Assembly: GCF_932526225.1 (NCBI RefSeq)
Contig: NC_064038.1
Span: forward strand, 7,937,070-7,997,069
Length of the DNA: 60,000 bases
Origin: Nematostella vectensis
Lineage: Eukaryota > Cnidaria > Anthozoa > Actiniaria > Edwardsiidae
Reading direction: 5' to 3'
Numbering within the stretch: position 1 is the first letter of the stretch; each line of letters opens with the position of its first letter. The translations under genes and the position numbers were made by a program. Positions 35,691 to 46,380 of this stretch are shown one piece after another. The notes beneath the pieces are model-generated. The model worked only from the letters and a program-made list of their open reading frames with translations, made no database searches and was not told the DNA's origin.

Positions 35691-36465
35691 CTTTTATGAT
35701 GCAATCATCGAAGTATAATCTTAATCAAAATATCTGCGTCACAAATATATTATCTGGAAATCCATTTGATTTCCAAAGAAATATTATCACAACAGAAGTG
35801 TAACAAATCTAAATCTATAGACTGAAGCTACGGAAAACTTGCTACCAACCATGATAAACGATATAGACTACATTGTTATAAACCACGCAATATTGCGATT
35901 ACAAAGCTCAAACTCAAAAGCATTAATGGCCAATGAAGCAGCACTGATTTTTCTCCAAGTAGACCTGTTTTTTTTCCAAAGTCGTACCAGTTTTTGTGAA
36001 AAACATACGTTAACATCTATATAGGCAGCACAAGCATCGTCAGAAACGCCTGAGTATACTAGTTTTTAGGGAACAGCGTTTGCGTTTTACAATTTATTTG
36101 GTGAACGTTGTTTTGCCAAAATGACAATTCAGAAATAATATCTTCATCTAAAATCGATACAATCTGCACTAGTAACAACATAACCCAAATATTGAGGGCC
36201 ATGGCCCAAATCTCACGAGAAACACAGGAACTTTCTATAGTCTGAAAAATTTTTCACATGGTGATGTGCAGACGAAGTTAGACAAAAAGTAATCTTGGTT
36301 AATCAGATGATAGTCCTACTATCTACTATCAAACATTTTATCTTCTGCTTGTTAATACTCTCGTTAGCAAGTCTAAGATCTATAATAAGGCGTTTTTTGA
36401 CCGCTGGATTTGACTGAAACTGATAAAGGATCGATTATTTCTGGTTTATAACAAAATTCTTAAAC
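35691..36465. other. gene-free stretch between DIRS-like and LINE fragments
   Basis: No recognised exon or domain; probably decayed retrotransposon sequence. Confidence 0.35.
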
Positions 36466-36742
36466 TCGATGATTAGAAATGAGTTCTTTGATAGCTTCGC
36501 TAACAGAGGATGTGTGTTTAAACGCTAAGGTGTTGTTTTTTACTTCCTATATTGAGGAAGTGACATCATTTAAGCTACTCGGCGTGTACATTTCCAACGA
36601 TCTGACATGGGCTGCTCACTGCGAGTACGTAGTGAAGAAAGCTAACAGGCGCCTTTACGCAATAAGGCAACTCAAGAAGAGTCGTGTCCCACAAGGGGAC
36701 CTTGTTAGCATTTACTGCTGTCTCGTGCGCTCTATCCTGGAG

Positions 36743-36746
36743 TACG
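36743..36746. repeat. target-site duplication TACG (left)
   Basis: TACG before the left LTR; the matching copy is at 43623-43626 after the right LTR. The 4-bp size fits Ty3/Gypsy-type integration. Confidence 0.85.
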
Positions 36747-36922
36747 TGTTACCTTATAATTTGTGAAAACTCGAGTAACATTAAAAATAAACCGAAAATA
36801 AACCACACAGAAACAAACATGGCGGTCAACACGTTTTCTTCTTCTTCTACACACACTGCATTATGGGTAATACAATATTTTTCTATGGGGGGGTGGGCAA
36901 GTGCTTAATTCCATGGGTAACA
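36747..36922 (-). repeat. 3' LTR
   Basis: 176 bp, TGTT...AACA, no difference from the other LTR seen by eye. Contains AAACATGGCGGTC, a YY1-type motif, and a TTATTTTCGG/TTTATTTTTAATG segment (minus sense) that may hold the polyadenylation region. Confidence 0.95.
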
Positions 36923-36934
36923 CACTTCCCCCCT
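36923..36934 (-). other. polypurine tract
   Basis: Minus strand AGGGGGGAAGTG directly before the 3' LTR; the expected plus-strand primer of reverse transcription. Confidence 0.8.
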
Positions 36935-37322
36935 GAAAAGATGTCGTCCTCGACATTTAAGTTACTAGTATGTTTCAATACTACAATGCAACTGAGGAAA
37001 AAAAAATCTGACTACTCTACTATTTCAATGTTCAGTTCCATGAAGGCATGGTGTAGGGTGATCAAGTCCAACCATGGCTTCCACTTGTTTCTTCATACAG
37101 CTGTATCTTGCTTATTCTTTACTCTACAGTTCTCTTGCACAATGTCATTGCCACGTAAATACCCAATGCTGCTCAAGGTCTTACACCTTGTTACCTACAC
37201 TATTTGCTAGGCTATACTAGTATTATTCAACTAGTGTCTCTAACTAGACCGTTTTTTCCTTTTCTTTTTCTTGTAACAAACAAACAAATATAAGTCAAGT
37301 AAGTGTACTAGTGTACTTGTAA

Positions 37323-40300
37323 TTACATTGCTGGTGTCCATGGTGAGAAGGAAGGACATCTGTAGGGTACCTGTAAACCGTAGGGTACCGGATAACCGTA
37401 GGGAGTCTGTAGACTGCAGGGTACCGAATAACCGTAGGGTACCTGTAAACCGAAGGGTGCCTTGAACCCGCATGTGGCACATGGTAACTCTTGTGTAGGA
37501 GGTGCACCGTAAGCACTCCATGCTGACTCATTTATAGTTATACCATGGTTAGCGACCGGTCCCCGATAATAGGATGGCTGACCAATAACATCATAAGTAA
37601 CCCGCAAAGGTGGATGCCTATTCCGCTCGGGTCGTCCAATGATGCTGCCATTAGCATAGTTCTCCTGGCTGTCCCTATCACCTTGTTCCCCTTGCTGCTG
37701 CTGTGATGCCCTCTCTGCCTGCTCCTCTATTGCTTCATCCAGCTCACCTGCCGTTCCTTCCTGCTGATCGGGTGCTCCATCCAGCTCGTCTGAAGCTTCC
37801 TCTTGCTGATCCAGAGATACATCTGACTCGCTTGATGCTTCTTCTTTCTCGTCGGGCGCATATCCAACCTGTCTACCGTAAACAAAGTCTGGTTCCTCTT
37901 CACTACTCGACTCCTCTTTCAACTCTGCTGCGTTCCTTGTTGCAGGTTTCCGTGTTTTGGTTTTCCTCTTTGGCTGAGTAATCACGTCACTCATGAGGTA
38001 ATCACATGGCAGTAAGAGGTTATAATGCAGAGTCCGGTTCCTGCCCTTGCCATTCTCAGGTCTGACCTCATACACTGGGCTCGATTCTCCCTTCTGATTC
38101 ACAACCACAAACACCTGATCCTCAAAGTATGAGCGTAGTTTCCCTGGACCGCCTCGTTCTGACAGGTTTCGTACCAATACCCGATCACCCGGCTTAAGTG
38201 ATGAGCATCTCACTTTCTTCTCGTAGTACCTCTTACCCCGCGCGGCTTGAGCTGTCGACTTAGAACGTGCGATCCTGTAAGCTTCTTCCATGGTTTCTCG
38301 CCACTTTGTCACATATTTCGGATACTGTTGCGGAGTGCCTTGCAAACTGGTACCAAGCATTAAGTCAATGGGAAGTCGAGGTGAGCGACCATAAAGTAGA
38401 TAGAAAGGAGAAAATCCTGTTGAGTCATTTCGAGTGCAGTTGTATGCGTGTACAACTTTGTTAAGACTATCTTTCCACTTGGATTTCTGGTTCTCTGGTA
38501 GTGTGCGTAACATTGCAAGAAGGGTCTGATTAAAACGCTCGACTTGTCCATTGGATTGTGGATGATATGGTGTGGTTCTTGAGTGAGCTACCCCACTAAG
38601 CTTTTCCAGATGTTTATGTAGATCGTTCTCGAACTCCTTCCCCTGATCGTGATGTATTCGAAGGGGAAACCCAAACCTCATGATGTAATCATTATACAGC
38701 TTCTCTGCCACTGTAGGGGCCGATTTATTCCGTGTTGCGTATGCTTGGGCAAATCGAGTAAAATGATCAATCACTACGAGGATATATTCATACCCACCAC
38801 TGCTTTTTTCTAGATGTAAAAAGTCCAAAGAAATGAGTTCAAAGGGAGCTGTTGTTTGAATACTCTGCATTGGTGCCCGTTGAGCATGTTTCGGTCGTTT
38901 TTGCTTGATACATCGACAAACAGAGGTAACATAGTGTTCAATGTCCTGTTGCATACGGGGCCAAAAGAACCTATCCCTCGCAAGTTGCAATACCCTCTCT
39001 GCACCGAGATGCCCCATTTCCTCATGTAGTTCCTTATAAACGAGATGATGAAGTTTCCGTGGAAGGACCAATTGGAGACGTGGTCCAATTCTCCGGCGAA
39101 GGATATCATCCTTACCTAGTTCCAACTTCTTCCAGTGACGTAACATGGCCTTTGTTTCAGGAGTTTCCTTCTTTCGCTCCTTTAAGCTGGGTAATGACTC
39201 ATTAAGTATGAAACCAATCACCTTTCCAATTGTTGTATCCTCACGCTGAAGTCTCACAATGTCCTCTGTCGACCATGCTTGCGTGCCTAAGGTGACATTA
39301 TCGTCGGGAGAATCTTCAAGGCATGCTGACAAAGAGATAGTCGGAATGCCATCTTCACCTGCCTGGAACTTTACAGAATTCACAGTGGCTCTTATGTCTT
39401 CTTGGCATATGGTCTTCTGACATTCTTCCATATACTTCTCCATGCCTTGTGAAATCCGCGAGAGACCGTCTGCATCCCCATTTGCCTTTCCAGGTCTGTA
39501 TTTGATGACAAAGTTATAGTCAGCCAATTCTGATACCCAACGCTGTCCGGTCGCATTCAATTTGGCAGTGGTCAGAATGTATGTTAACGGGTTATTATCC
39601 GTGTAGACAGTAAATTTAGGGGCATAGTACAAATAGTCTCTAAATTTCTCCGTAATTGCCCATTTTAGCGCTAAGAATTCGAGTTTCCCCGAATGCAGAT
39701 GGTAATTGCGCTCGGCTTGAGTTAACGATCGTGACCCGTAACCAATGACTCTCAAGGTTCCTTTCTGGCGTTGGTATAATACAGCCCCAAGTCCCCGCTC
39801 CGATGCGTCAGTGTGAAGAATAAAGGGTTGTTGGTAGTCCGGATAAGCCATAACGGGTGGTGATGTGATAGTATCTATAAGTGTCTCCAGTATTCGCTGA
39901 TGTTCCTCAGACCAAGAGACTGGTTGGCGTGATAAGGACTTACTCGACCTACTTTTCGATTTGGTACTTGTACCTCCCTTGGGTTCCGTCAAAAGATCAT
40001 AAATGGGTGCTGCTAACGTCGCAAAGTTATGTACATATCTCCTGAAATAACTTAGAAGCCCCATAAGTCTGCGAACTTCTCCGACTGTCTTAGGTGGCGT
40101 ATCCTTTAAATCCGTAACTGCCTTAATACTCTCCTGATCCATCCGATAACCTTCTTCTGACACAACATGTCCAAGGAATGTAACTTCCCTTTGAAAGATT
40201 TTACACTTGCTGGGTTTCAATTTTATCCCGTGTTCCCGCAGTCTTTGCAAAACTTTCCTCAGATCACTAACATGTTCTTCAAAACTTTGACTAAAGACAA

Positions 40301-42143
40301 TGATATCGTCCAAATATGGGATACATGTGGTGTCTCTTAAATCTTCTAAACAATCTTGCATATATCTTTGAAAGGCCGCGGGGGCCTGGGAAAGACCCAT
40401 GGGAATGCGAACCCATTCATACAGTCCCCAAGGGGTCACAAAGGCAGTCAATGGTCTACTGTCTTTCCCCATGAAACCCTGATGATATGCGCGTCCCTGA
40501 TCCAGTACTGAAAACCAACTATTTCCCCCTAGGGTGTCTAATGCATCTTGAATCCTTGGGATGGGAAAACGGTCAGGAACACTCTTACGATTCAGTTCAC
40601 GATAGTCAATGCACAGTCTTAGAGACCCGTCCCGTTTACGGACGCAGACAGCCGGCGACGAGTAGGAAGACTTTGACTTCACAATCCATCCCTTATTTAT
40701 CAAGTCCTCAATATAGCCTTTGACTTCTGCATACAATGGGCGGCTAATTGAGACATATGTTTTCTGAACAGGAGTCTTATCCATTAGGGTTAAATTTAAC
40801 TCAAGGTCTTCGATGCAACCGACATCCTGACTATCACGGGCAAAGGTCTCCTCCTCTTCCTGTAACAGACGAGTGACTTCCTTTTTTTGTTCTTCATTCA
40901 GATCTCCAATCACCACCCCTGGGACCCTCTGTGATGAATCTATGGTCGCCCCCCTGGATTCTTGTGTTTCACCTGGGTGTACCCCCCTTGAATCAGACAA
41001 GTTCATCTCACTAAGTTTCACTTCTGCTGGGGTAACTGATCTGATAAGGTTAAGACTACCCAAGATGGTGCCCCCCCTGAGGGTGATATCATGCTTGGTG
41101 GCATTACTGACGTAAATGTCAACTCGCGTAGCTTTCCCTTTCGGGATGGACAATAGAGACTGGGAGAGTTCTAGCCCTGTAGGCAATGTCTGGTCTTCAT
41201 CTGGTTCAAAGATAACTGGGCATTTCTCCTCGACTGGGCCGGTATTTGCACGACAATTAATTCTCAGGGTCTGCCCCCCCGGTATGCTGACACTCTTCTT
41301 AGGTGACTTTAAGATGCACAAGGGTTCTGAGTTGTCACATGTTTGGATAAAGTTAATCAAGGCCCCAACTGCCTCCCCTCTGACTTCTGGAAATGCACCT
41401 TTCATAATATCCTGTAATGGGCTCCCTGTGGTGTTGCTATTATCCCCTGGGAAATCTTTAATCACTGTTTCTATGACATTATATCCAATGATGGGACACT
41501 CTAACTCTCCTGGGGTCACTAAAAAAGGTACTTCTACATCTGGCCCTGTATACCCATGGGATTCTAGCTTCAATGTTATGGGGATCCATCCCTCATATGG
41601 GATCTCACTGCCATTTGCAGCAGATACATTTAAGTTTCTATCCCGACCCAGGAGTGTCTCAATATCTTGTAAATCAGTGTTCAAACCATTCTCATTGACC
41701 CATGATTTAGATAAAACTGAAATTTGCGCGCCCGTATCCCAGAGGGCCTCTGTGCTAATATCATTAAGCATGCAGGAAACTTTGCATTTTGGTCCTACCA
41801 GTTTACAAATAACAGCATGTTGTTTTGGAGTGAGATGAGACATAAATACACTAGACTGAATTCGCTCTGCGTACTCACTGTTTTTCTTGGCTTGTAACTC
41901 TTGTATCGCAGTGCAAAGTTTCTTGTGTTCCAACCAATGAGCCCGTTGGCATTGCACACCGCAGTACAATGCTGACTTACAACCCGCACATTGAACTAAA
42001 CAATCACTACCAGATGGTTGATGCCCACATAACACACATACTTGGGACTTTCCTGTGGAAGCAACTTGCGACCCGGCTACCGCCTGTCCCGCGGTGGCAG
42101 CCGGTGCTGGTTTCCCGAATCCTTGTTTTGTGTTGGTCTCCGC
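37323..42143 (-). CDS. pol: Gypsy pol: MYND finger-protease-RT-RNase H-integrase
   Basis: Open in the -1 frame relative to gag from 42143 to the TAA at 37323; probably made only as a Gag-Pol fusion by frameshifting at 42110-42116, as no ATG opens it. Residues below count from 42035. Residues 1-41 with the codons just before form a MYND zinc finger (CVLC...CAGC...YCGVQCQ...H...C). Aspartic protease motif DTGA at about 100; RT with YLDDIIV at about 573; RNase H HTDASERG at about 742; integrase zinc-binding H-x4-H with CRC (CxC rather than CX2C), then catalytic [15 protein letters not shown] and NGQVERFN at about 1070-1163; GPY/F-like segment at about 1300. The tail is acidic (Glu/Gln/Ser-rich), then Gly-Tyr-Pro repeats ([15 protein letters not shown]). 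No stop interrupts it. Confidence 0.95.
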   Translation of the reverse strand, partial: AETNTKQGFGKPAPAATAGQAVAGSQVASTGKSQVCVLCGHQPSGSDCLVQCAGCKSALYCGVQCQRAHWLEHKKLCTAIQELQAKKNSEYAERIQSSVFMSHLTPKQHAVICKLVGPKCKVSCMLNDISTEALWDTGAQISVLSKSWVNENGLNTDLQDIETLLGRDRNLNVSAANGSEIPYEGWIPITLKLESHGYTGPDVEVPFLVTPGELECPIIGYNVIETVIKDFPGDNSNTTGSPLQDIMKGAFPEVRGEAVGALINFIQTCDNSEPLCILKSPKKSVSIPGGQTLRINCRANTGPVEEKCPVIFEPDEDQTLPTGLELSQSLLSIPKGKATRVDIYVSNATKHDITLRGGTILGSLNLIRSVTPAEVKLSEMNLSDSRGVHPGETQESRGATIDSSQRVPGVVIGDLNEEQKKEVTRLLQEEEETFARDSQDVGCIEDLELNLTLMDKTPVQKTYVSISRPLYAEVKGYIEDLINKGWIVKSKSSYSSPAVCVRKRDGSLRLCIDYRELNRKSVPDRFPIPRIQDALDTLGGNSWFSVLDQGRAYHQGFMGKDSRPLTAFVTPWGLYEWVRIPMGLSQAPAAFQRYMQDCLEDLRDTTCIPYLDDIIVFSQSFEEHVSDLRKVLQRLREHGIKLKPSKCKIFQREVTFLGHVVSEEGYRMDQESIKAVTDLKDTPPKTVGEVRRLMGLLSYFRRYVHNFATLAAPIYDLLTEPKGGTSTKSKSRSSKSLSRQPVSWSEEHQRILETLIDTITSPPVMAYPDYQQPFILHTDASERGLGAVLYQRQKGTLRVIGYGSRSLTQAERNYHLHSGKLEFLALKWAITEKFRDYLYYAPKFTVYTDNNPLTYILTTAKLNATGQRWVSELADYNFVIKYRPGKANGDADGLSRISQGMEKYMEECQKTICQEDIRATVNSVKFQAGEDGIPTISLSACLEDSPDDNVTLGTQAWSTEDIVRLQREDTTIGKVIGFILNESLPSLKERKKETPETKAMLRHWKKLELGKDDILRRRIGPRLQLVLPRKLHHLVYKELHEEMGHLGAERVLQLARDRFFWPRMQQDIEHYVTSVCRCIKQKRPKHAQRAPMQSIQTTAPFELISLDFLHLEKSSGGYEYILVVIDHFTRFAQAYATRNKSAPTVAEKLYNDYIMRFGFPLRIHHDQGKEFENDLHKHLEKLSGVAHSRTTPYHPQSNGQVERFNQTLLAMLRTLPENQKSKWKDSLNKVVHAYNCTRNDSTGFSPFYLLYGRSPRLPIDLMLGTSLQGTPQQYPKYVTKWRETMEEAYRIARSKSTAQAARGKRYYEKKVRCSSLKPGDRVLVRNLSERGGPGKLRSYFEDQVFVVVNQKGESSPVYEVRPENGKGRNRTLHYNLLLPCDYLMSDVITQPKRKTKTRKPATRNAAELKEESSSEEEPDFVYGRQVGYAPDEKEEASSESDVSLDQQEEASDELDGAPDQQEGTAGELDEAIEEQAERASQQQQGEQGDRDSQENYANGSIIGRPERNRHPPLRVTYDVIGQPSYYRGPVANHGITINESAWSAYGAPPTQELPCATCGFKAPFGLQVPYGYSVPCSLQTPYGYPVPYGLQVPYRCPSFSPWTPAM
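42073..42104 (-). promoter_or_regulatory. frameshift-stimulating stem-loop (possible pseudoknot)
   Basis: Minus strand CCGGCTGCCACC (42104-42093) pairs with GGCGGTAGCCGG (42084-42073) in a 12-bp stem with one A/C mismatch and one G-U pair, loop GCGGGACA. It starts 5 nt after the slippery heptamer, the usual spacing. Loop GGGAC can pair with GTCCC at 42048-42044, giving an H-type pseudoknot. Confidence 0.75.
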
Positions 42144-43411
42144 TTACGACATCCCCGTGCCCAATGCTCAGATGAACCGCAATAAAAACAATGATCACAT
42201 GCATCAATCGTATTGCTATCCTCACACTGCTTGCAAACTCTCTTGGCCTTCTGTACATGTATATCCCGATTATCAATATTGCCATCCCTTTCCTGTTGCA
42301 CTTGGGCCACTGTCTCCCGCAATGTGGCCATCTCCGACTTCACTGACTTGAGTTCTGCTAGGATCAGGTCTTCTGTTGAGACTGCGGCTGGAGCAGTCTT
42401 CCCTTTGTCCTTACGTCCACCATTCCCTTGTGATTCGACATTATCACTTGTTAGCTGATTAACTTTCTTAGTTATTTTGGTTAACTTTGATTTCCTCTCT
42501 AACTCCTCAGATGCCACAATATTTACATGCTGGATTAAATCTTCATCAGTGGTATCTGTGTTCTGTAGATATGGTCTTAGTTTCATCCTTACACCATCAT
42601 CCATTAATCCAGTCTCCACAGTTCTTAACAATAGTCCTTGCACCAATTCGGGATCGTATTTCATTTTGCTATCAGACTCTTGTGACGCAAAACAAACTTT
42701 CTGCCTTTGATCCAAAGCCCTGATCACAAAACTCTGAGGGGTTTCCCCGGGAGCTTGAGCCAAAATTGCTAATTCTTGATACAGTTCTGTTGCATTTTTT
42801 TCCTGATAATGCGAGCGCAAAATGTGTCTTAATTGGGCCAGAGTCAAGCTTGGAATACCTTCCAAGTAGCTGCGAAGTCTCATTCCTGGGCAAATGGACT
42901 TTATTACTGCATCGACCACCTCAACTTCTGTGTGTCCTTTCTTTAGTCCAGAGTCAATTTGTCTCACGAGACTGACAAAACTTAACTTATCTTTCTGTCC
43001 TGGCTCTCCAATTTGCCCAGAAATCTTCATTTCTCTCTTTATATCCGAAATGTAGAGACCTTTCTTTGATTCCATACCCATAAGCTTGTTCATTTGATCC
43101 TTCAGAGCTTGGAGCTCCTCGCTCGGACTTGCACTTGCACTCGTGTTTGGCTGGGCTTGTTTTTCTTGTTTGGGCTTCGTTGCTCCAGAAATCGCCGAAA
43201 TAACCTCCTCTAATCCCTTCAGATAGCTGACTGCTTGGTCTCCTTTGCTCTCAAGCTCGTTATCCACAGCTTGTGAGATCCTTCTGACCCGTTTCAACCT
43301 AGATAGTTTGTCGTCCTCGTGTAGCTTCAAAAAGTTTTCCACTTCGTGTAACTGTTCGGCCGTCAAGCGACACAAACTCTCTTCGATACTAAGCTGAAGT
43401 TCTTCAGTCAT
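42077..43411 (-). CDS. gag: Gypsy gag with CCHC zinc knuckle
   Basis: 444 residues from the ATG at 43411 ([16 protein letters not shown]...) to TAG at 42077. The N-terminal half is helical and charged. The middle has capsid-like sequence ([36 protein letters not shown]). The C-terminus has [14 protein letters not shown], a C-x2-C-x4-H-x4-C zinc knuckle for RNA binding, preceded by [16 protein letters not shown]. The frame opens further upstream to a TTG at 43444 inside the primer-binding region, but the ATG is the natural start. It overlaps the pol frame by about 67 nt. Confidence 0.92.
   Translation of the reverse strand: MTEELQLSIEESLCRLTAEQLHEVENFLKLHEDDKLSRLKRVRRISQAVDNELESKGDQAVSYLKGLEEVISAISGATKPKQEKQAQPNTSASASPSEELQALKDQMNKLMGMESKKGLYISDIKREMKISGQIGEPGQKDKLSFVSLVRQIDSGLKKGHTEVEVVDAVIKSICPGMRLRSYLEGIPSLTLAQLRHILRSHYQEKNATELYQELAILAQAPGETPQSFVIRALDQRQKVCFASQESDSKMKYDPELVQGLLLRTVETGLMDDGVRMKLRPYLQNTDTTDEDLIQHVNIVASEELERKSKLTKITKKVNQLTSDNVESQGNGGRKDKGKTAPAAVSTEDLILAELKSVKSEMATLRETVAQVQQERDGNIDNRDIHVQKAKRVCKQCEDSNTIDACDHCFYCGSSEHWARGCRKRRPTQNKDSGNQHRLPPRDRR
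42110..42116 (-). promoter_or_regulatory. -1 ribosomal frameshift slippery site G GGA AAC
   Basis: Minus strand GGGAAAC read in the gag frame as ..G GGA AAC, a classic X XXY YYZ heptamer. It lies inside the 67-nt gag/pol overlap, 31 nt before the gag TAG, and slipping back one base enters the pol frame. Confidence 0.85.
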
Positions 43412-43426
43412 CTTCTGAATCCGTTT

Positions 43427-43443
43427 TCCCGTCTGAGCCCCCA
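43427..43443 (-). other. candidate primer-binding site
   Basis: Minus strand TGGGGGCTCAGACGGGA begins 3 nt after the 5' LTR and starts with TGG, the complement of a tRNA CCA end. The tRNA is not identified. Confidence 0.45.
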
Positions 43444-43446
43444 ATA

Positions 43447-43622
43447 TGTTACCTTATAATTTGTGAAAACTCGAGTAACATTAAAAATAAACCGAAAATA
43501 AACCACACAGAAACAAACATGGCGGTCAACACGTTTTCTTCTTCTTCTACACACACTGCATTATGGGTAATACAATATTTTTCTATGGGGGGGTGGGCAA
43601 GTGCTTAATTCCATGGGTAACA
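43447..43622 (-). repeat. 5' LTR
   Basis: 176 bp, appears identical to 36747-36922. As the promoter-bearing LTR it holds the ATGGCGG YY1-type motif; no TATA box is obvious. Confidence 0.95.
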
Positions 43623-43964
43623 TACGCATGCGTAGTCTTTGCCAACCTTCCAAAATATTTATCACAAGATCTGGAGCGGATCCAGAGGCGCGCTTTGGCT
43701 ATCATATTCCCATTTATCCCCTATGCGGACGCGCTGGCCAAGGCTGGTATTCCCACCCTTGAGGAGCGCAGGAAAATAGCATGCAGTAAGTTTATCCGTA
43801 AGGTCACTCCTGACAATCCACTCCATCTCCTAATACACAAACGCATAATTAACCAGTCCTCGCACTACAACTTAAGACCTAAAGACCATGTCACTCTAGC
43901 AACCAAAACCGACAGGTTCGGAAATTTTGTTAGCGTAAAGTTTGCAACCTCAGGCTTGGAGTGA

Positions 43965-44100
43965 ATTATCAATATATCATATGTAAATTATATGTTAACT
44001 ATATATTTATATGTATGCGTAATTGACCGTCACTGTAATTCAGTCCATGGACTGCGAAAGTGAAAAATAAACTAATTATTATTATTATTATTATTATCAA
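43965..44100 (+). other. LINE 3' end with (ATT)n tail
   Basis: Sequence after the RT stop runs through TCAGTCCATGGACTGCGAAA and AATAAACTAATT to ATT repeats ending at about 44097. This is typical of CR1/L2-group LINE 3' ends. Confidence 0.65.
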
Positions 44101-44289
44101 CAAAAGGATCGAGTACTTTAAGACAAGGAATTATATATCCAACGACAACGGAGTCAAGGATAAAGCTAAATTCACCTAGATTTCTAAAAATCTATAAATT
44201 GATTAATCTACCTATGACAATAGAACACTGGTTATGAAAAAACTTTCAGAAACACAACACCAAAACTTTCGAAATAAGGGACAAAAATC

Positions 44290-44603
44290 CATTATTAGGT
44301 AAACTAGAATCGACTACACCTTGATCTTTGTCGCTGCCATACGGCGATACAGTCAGCATGACTTCGGTGTTGAGGGTAAACTAGAATCGACTACACCTTG
44401 ATCTTTGTCGCTGCCATACTGCAATACAGTCAGCTTGACTTCGGTGTTGAGGGTAAACTAGAATCGACTACACCTTGATCTTTGTCGCTGCCATACTGCA
44501 ATACAGTCAGCTTGACTTCGGTGTTGAGGGTAAACTAGAATCCACACCTTGATCTTTGTCGCTGCAATACTGCGATACAGTCAGCTTGACTTCGGTGTTG
44601 AGT
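44290..44603. repeat. 78-bp minisatellite, four copies
   Basis: Four copies of a 77-78-bp unit starting GGGTAAACTAGAATCGACTA and ending CAGCTTGACTTCGGTGTTGA, beginning near 44295, 44373, 44451 and 44528. Copies two and three are nearly identical. Confidence 0.93.
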
Positions 44604-45333
44604 TGGAGCACTCAGCCCTCCAGTGGCCAACTTTCCCAAAGATTTTTAGAAGTTAGTCGGCTTCTTGACGGCCTCTTTGCACTGAAAGCTGCTCCGAGAT
44701 AAGGTCCGCGACGTTGTCCTTCTCCATACTCGACACGAAATTAGCAAAAGTCAATATGGCTTAAAACAGAGGAGCTGGCTAGAGTGACACTATCACGCTG
44801 TCTCCCCTTATATACTCATACCCATACTGCACTCTCTTCACATTCCCACGTGTTATTCACATGCCGTCAAAATAAACATTTCTGCCTCTATCATCACATT
44901 CCATCGACAGAAATGTTTAAAATGAGCAGTGGCAAAGGGGAATAAAACATGTTAAGCAGCTCCTAAAAGCTGGCCCTAAAAATTTTACAAAAATTTGCAG
45001 TGGCTAGGGGTATAAACAAGTAAAACTGCTCATTAATACTTTTTTTTCTGACATTGTTGAATTGTACTTATTTCTCTTTATTTTTATTTTTTTTTTTTTT
45101 ACTTTTAGGGAGATGCTGGTAACCAAGGGAGGCAAAATAATAGGACCCGGAGTCCATGAACAAGCTATGCCTCCACAAATCATCAGCAGCAAAATACAGG
45201 GATCATCAAGCTGTACACACATGAAAACCTACATACTTGAGCAACTACAAAGGAAATGAAGCAATGCCAGCAAATTGGGCAAACAATGAACTTCAAAGAA
45301 AAATTGAAAATTAGTGCAACTTAATCGGATCGA
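44604..45333. other. gene-free stretch
   Basis: No recognised exon. A 10-bp inverted repeat AACATTTCTG...CAGAAATGTT lies at about 44876-44920, and a T-rich tract at about 45080-45100. Confidence 0.4.
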
Positions 45334-45340
45334 AATTAAC

Positions 45341-46373
45341 CAAGAGAGCACAAGCGAAGAGAGGGACACTTTGGTATAACCCGCGCGCCATGTCGAATTC
45401 AAATCCGGCTATTTTTAGTAACCACCACCCCACACCCTGCGCGTGAGGATTTGCTTCTTTTATTTTGTCCTACTCCACCGCGGGTTGCGGGTTGTTGTTT
45501 TGCCAACTCGAAAGGAATGAAAAGAGATCATGTAAAATAACTCGAAAGAAGAAAACAAGTCTAACTTAAGTTACCAAGATTGGCAAATACACTCACAGAA
45601 AGCTAAATCCCTGAATAGTTTGACTGTTTTGTTTGTCTGAGCGGCGAAGTCAAATTAGAAAGAAAAAACCGACAAGAGATAAAATGGCTGTGATACTGCG
45701 TTTGATTCAAATTCCGACACCAGCTTGTATCATAACAACATAATGATATAACATATAATAATAAGTACATCAAAGAAGTACATTAATATCTCCCTCTTTA
45801 TTTTCTCACTTTTACAAAAGCTCAGATACTTCAGCTTGCTGGCTTTGATCATCACAAAAATGCATTCCCTCGTTACAAGGATAGTTTTATGAAATGTATT
45901 TCCTTGGATTCCTTAATTCACCGGAATATTCACGAAAAACAATATTATATCTAATTTCTAGCTTACAAATTTCGTTTGACCATTAGGAAGATAATGAATG
46001 TTGAGAAACTACGTTGAAGCAGTAAGTTAGAGCAAAAACGGTGATTGAAGCACGAGGTTTTCCGATCTTGATTTTGGAAATCTTGCAATCCTCGAAGTAC
46101 TACATCCCCTTAATAAACTGCAACTGCCCGTATCCTTGATGCTAGAATGACATTTTTTTATGGTATTTGTGCAAATAGGGTGGTTCTTTTTTCGGTTTCA
46201 TGTCACAAAATAGCGGCAAACAACAAGATGTAAATGCCAAAGCGCGGGGGAAAGGTGAGTAAAAATGCTTACGCGCAGTGGTGGGGAGGTGGTTACTAAA
46301 AATAGCCGGATTCGGAATTGACATGGCGTGCGGGTAATACCAAAGTGTCCCTCTCTTATCTTATGCTCTCTTG
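45341..46373. mobile_element. non-autonomous DNA transposon, long TIRs, 7-bp target duplication (MULE-like)
   Basis: 1,033 bp with inverted arms of about 130-140 bp. Left CAAGAGAGCACAAGCGAAGA, then GAGGGACACTTTGGTAT and CCGGCTATTTTTAGTAACCA; the right end carries the inverse. It is flanked by AATTAAC at 45334-45340 and 46374-46380. Long TIRs with a 7-9-bp duplication point to a Mutator-like or hAT-like element. There is no transposase frame inside. Confidence 0.8.
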
Positions 46374-46380
46374 AATTAAC

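Larger units (their letters stand above)
36747..43622 (-). mobile_element. full-length Ty3/Gypsy LTR retrotransposon
   Basis: 6,876 bp on the minus strand: 176-bp LTRs at 43447-43622 (5') and 36747-36922 (3') that look identical, TG...CA ends (TGTT...AACA), TACG duplications, gag at 43411-42077 and pol at about 42143-37323, a candidate primer-binding site and a polypurine tract. Domain order protease-RT-RNase H-integrase makes it Ty3/Gypsy. There is no env-like frame. Both open frames are intact over their length, so it may have inserted very recently and may be active. It sits in a dead LINE, so the insertion itself breaks no host gene. Confidence 0.95.
36479..43964 (+). pseudogene. LINE reverse-transcriptase C-terminus, split by a Gypsy insertion
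   Basis: Left half 36479-36746 reads YIEEVTSFKLLGVYISNDLT and ANRRLYAIRQLKKS to VRSILEY; right half from 43627 reads ACVVFANLPKYLSQDLERIQ and RRALAIIFP to the stop at 43962-43964. With one TACG removed the two halves join in frame (SILEY-ACVVF). This is the region after the RT fingers/palm in CR1/L2/Rex-type LINEs (FKLLGV, LGVxIxxDLTW motifs). The element ends at about 44097 after AATAAACTAATT in an (ATT)n tail. The 5' part is absent or decayed. The insertion spans 36747-43622. Confidence 0.85.

Noticed and set aside
41116-41838. 240-residue plus-strand frame
   Set aside because: Antisense shadow of the Gypsy pol protease region.
43412-43444. Upstream extension of gag to a TTG
   Set aside because: The segment overlaps the candidate primer-binding site; the ATG at 43411 is the more natural start.
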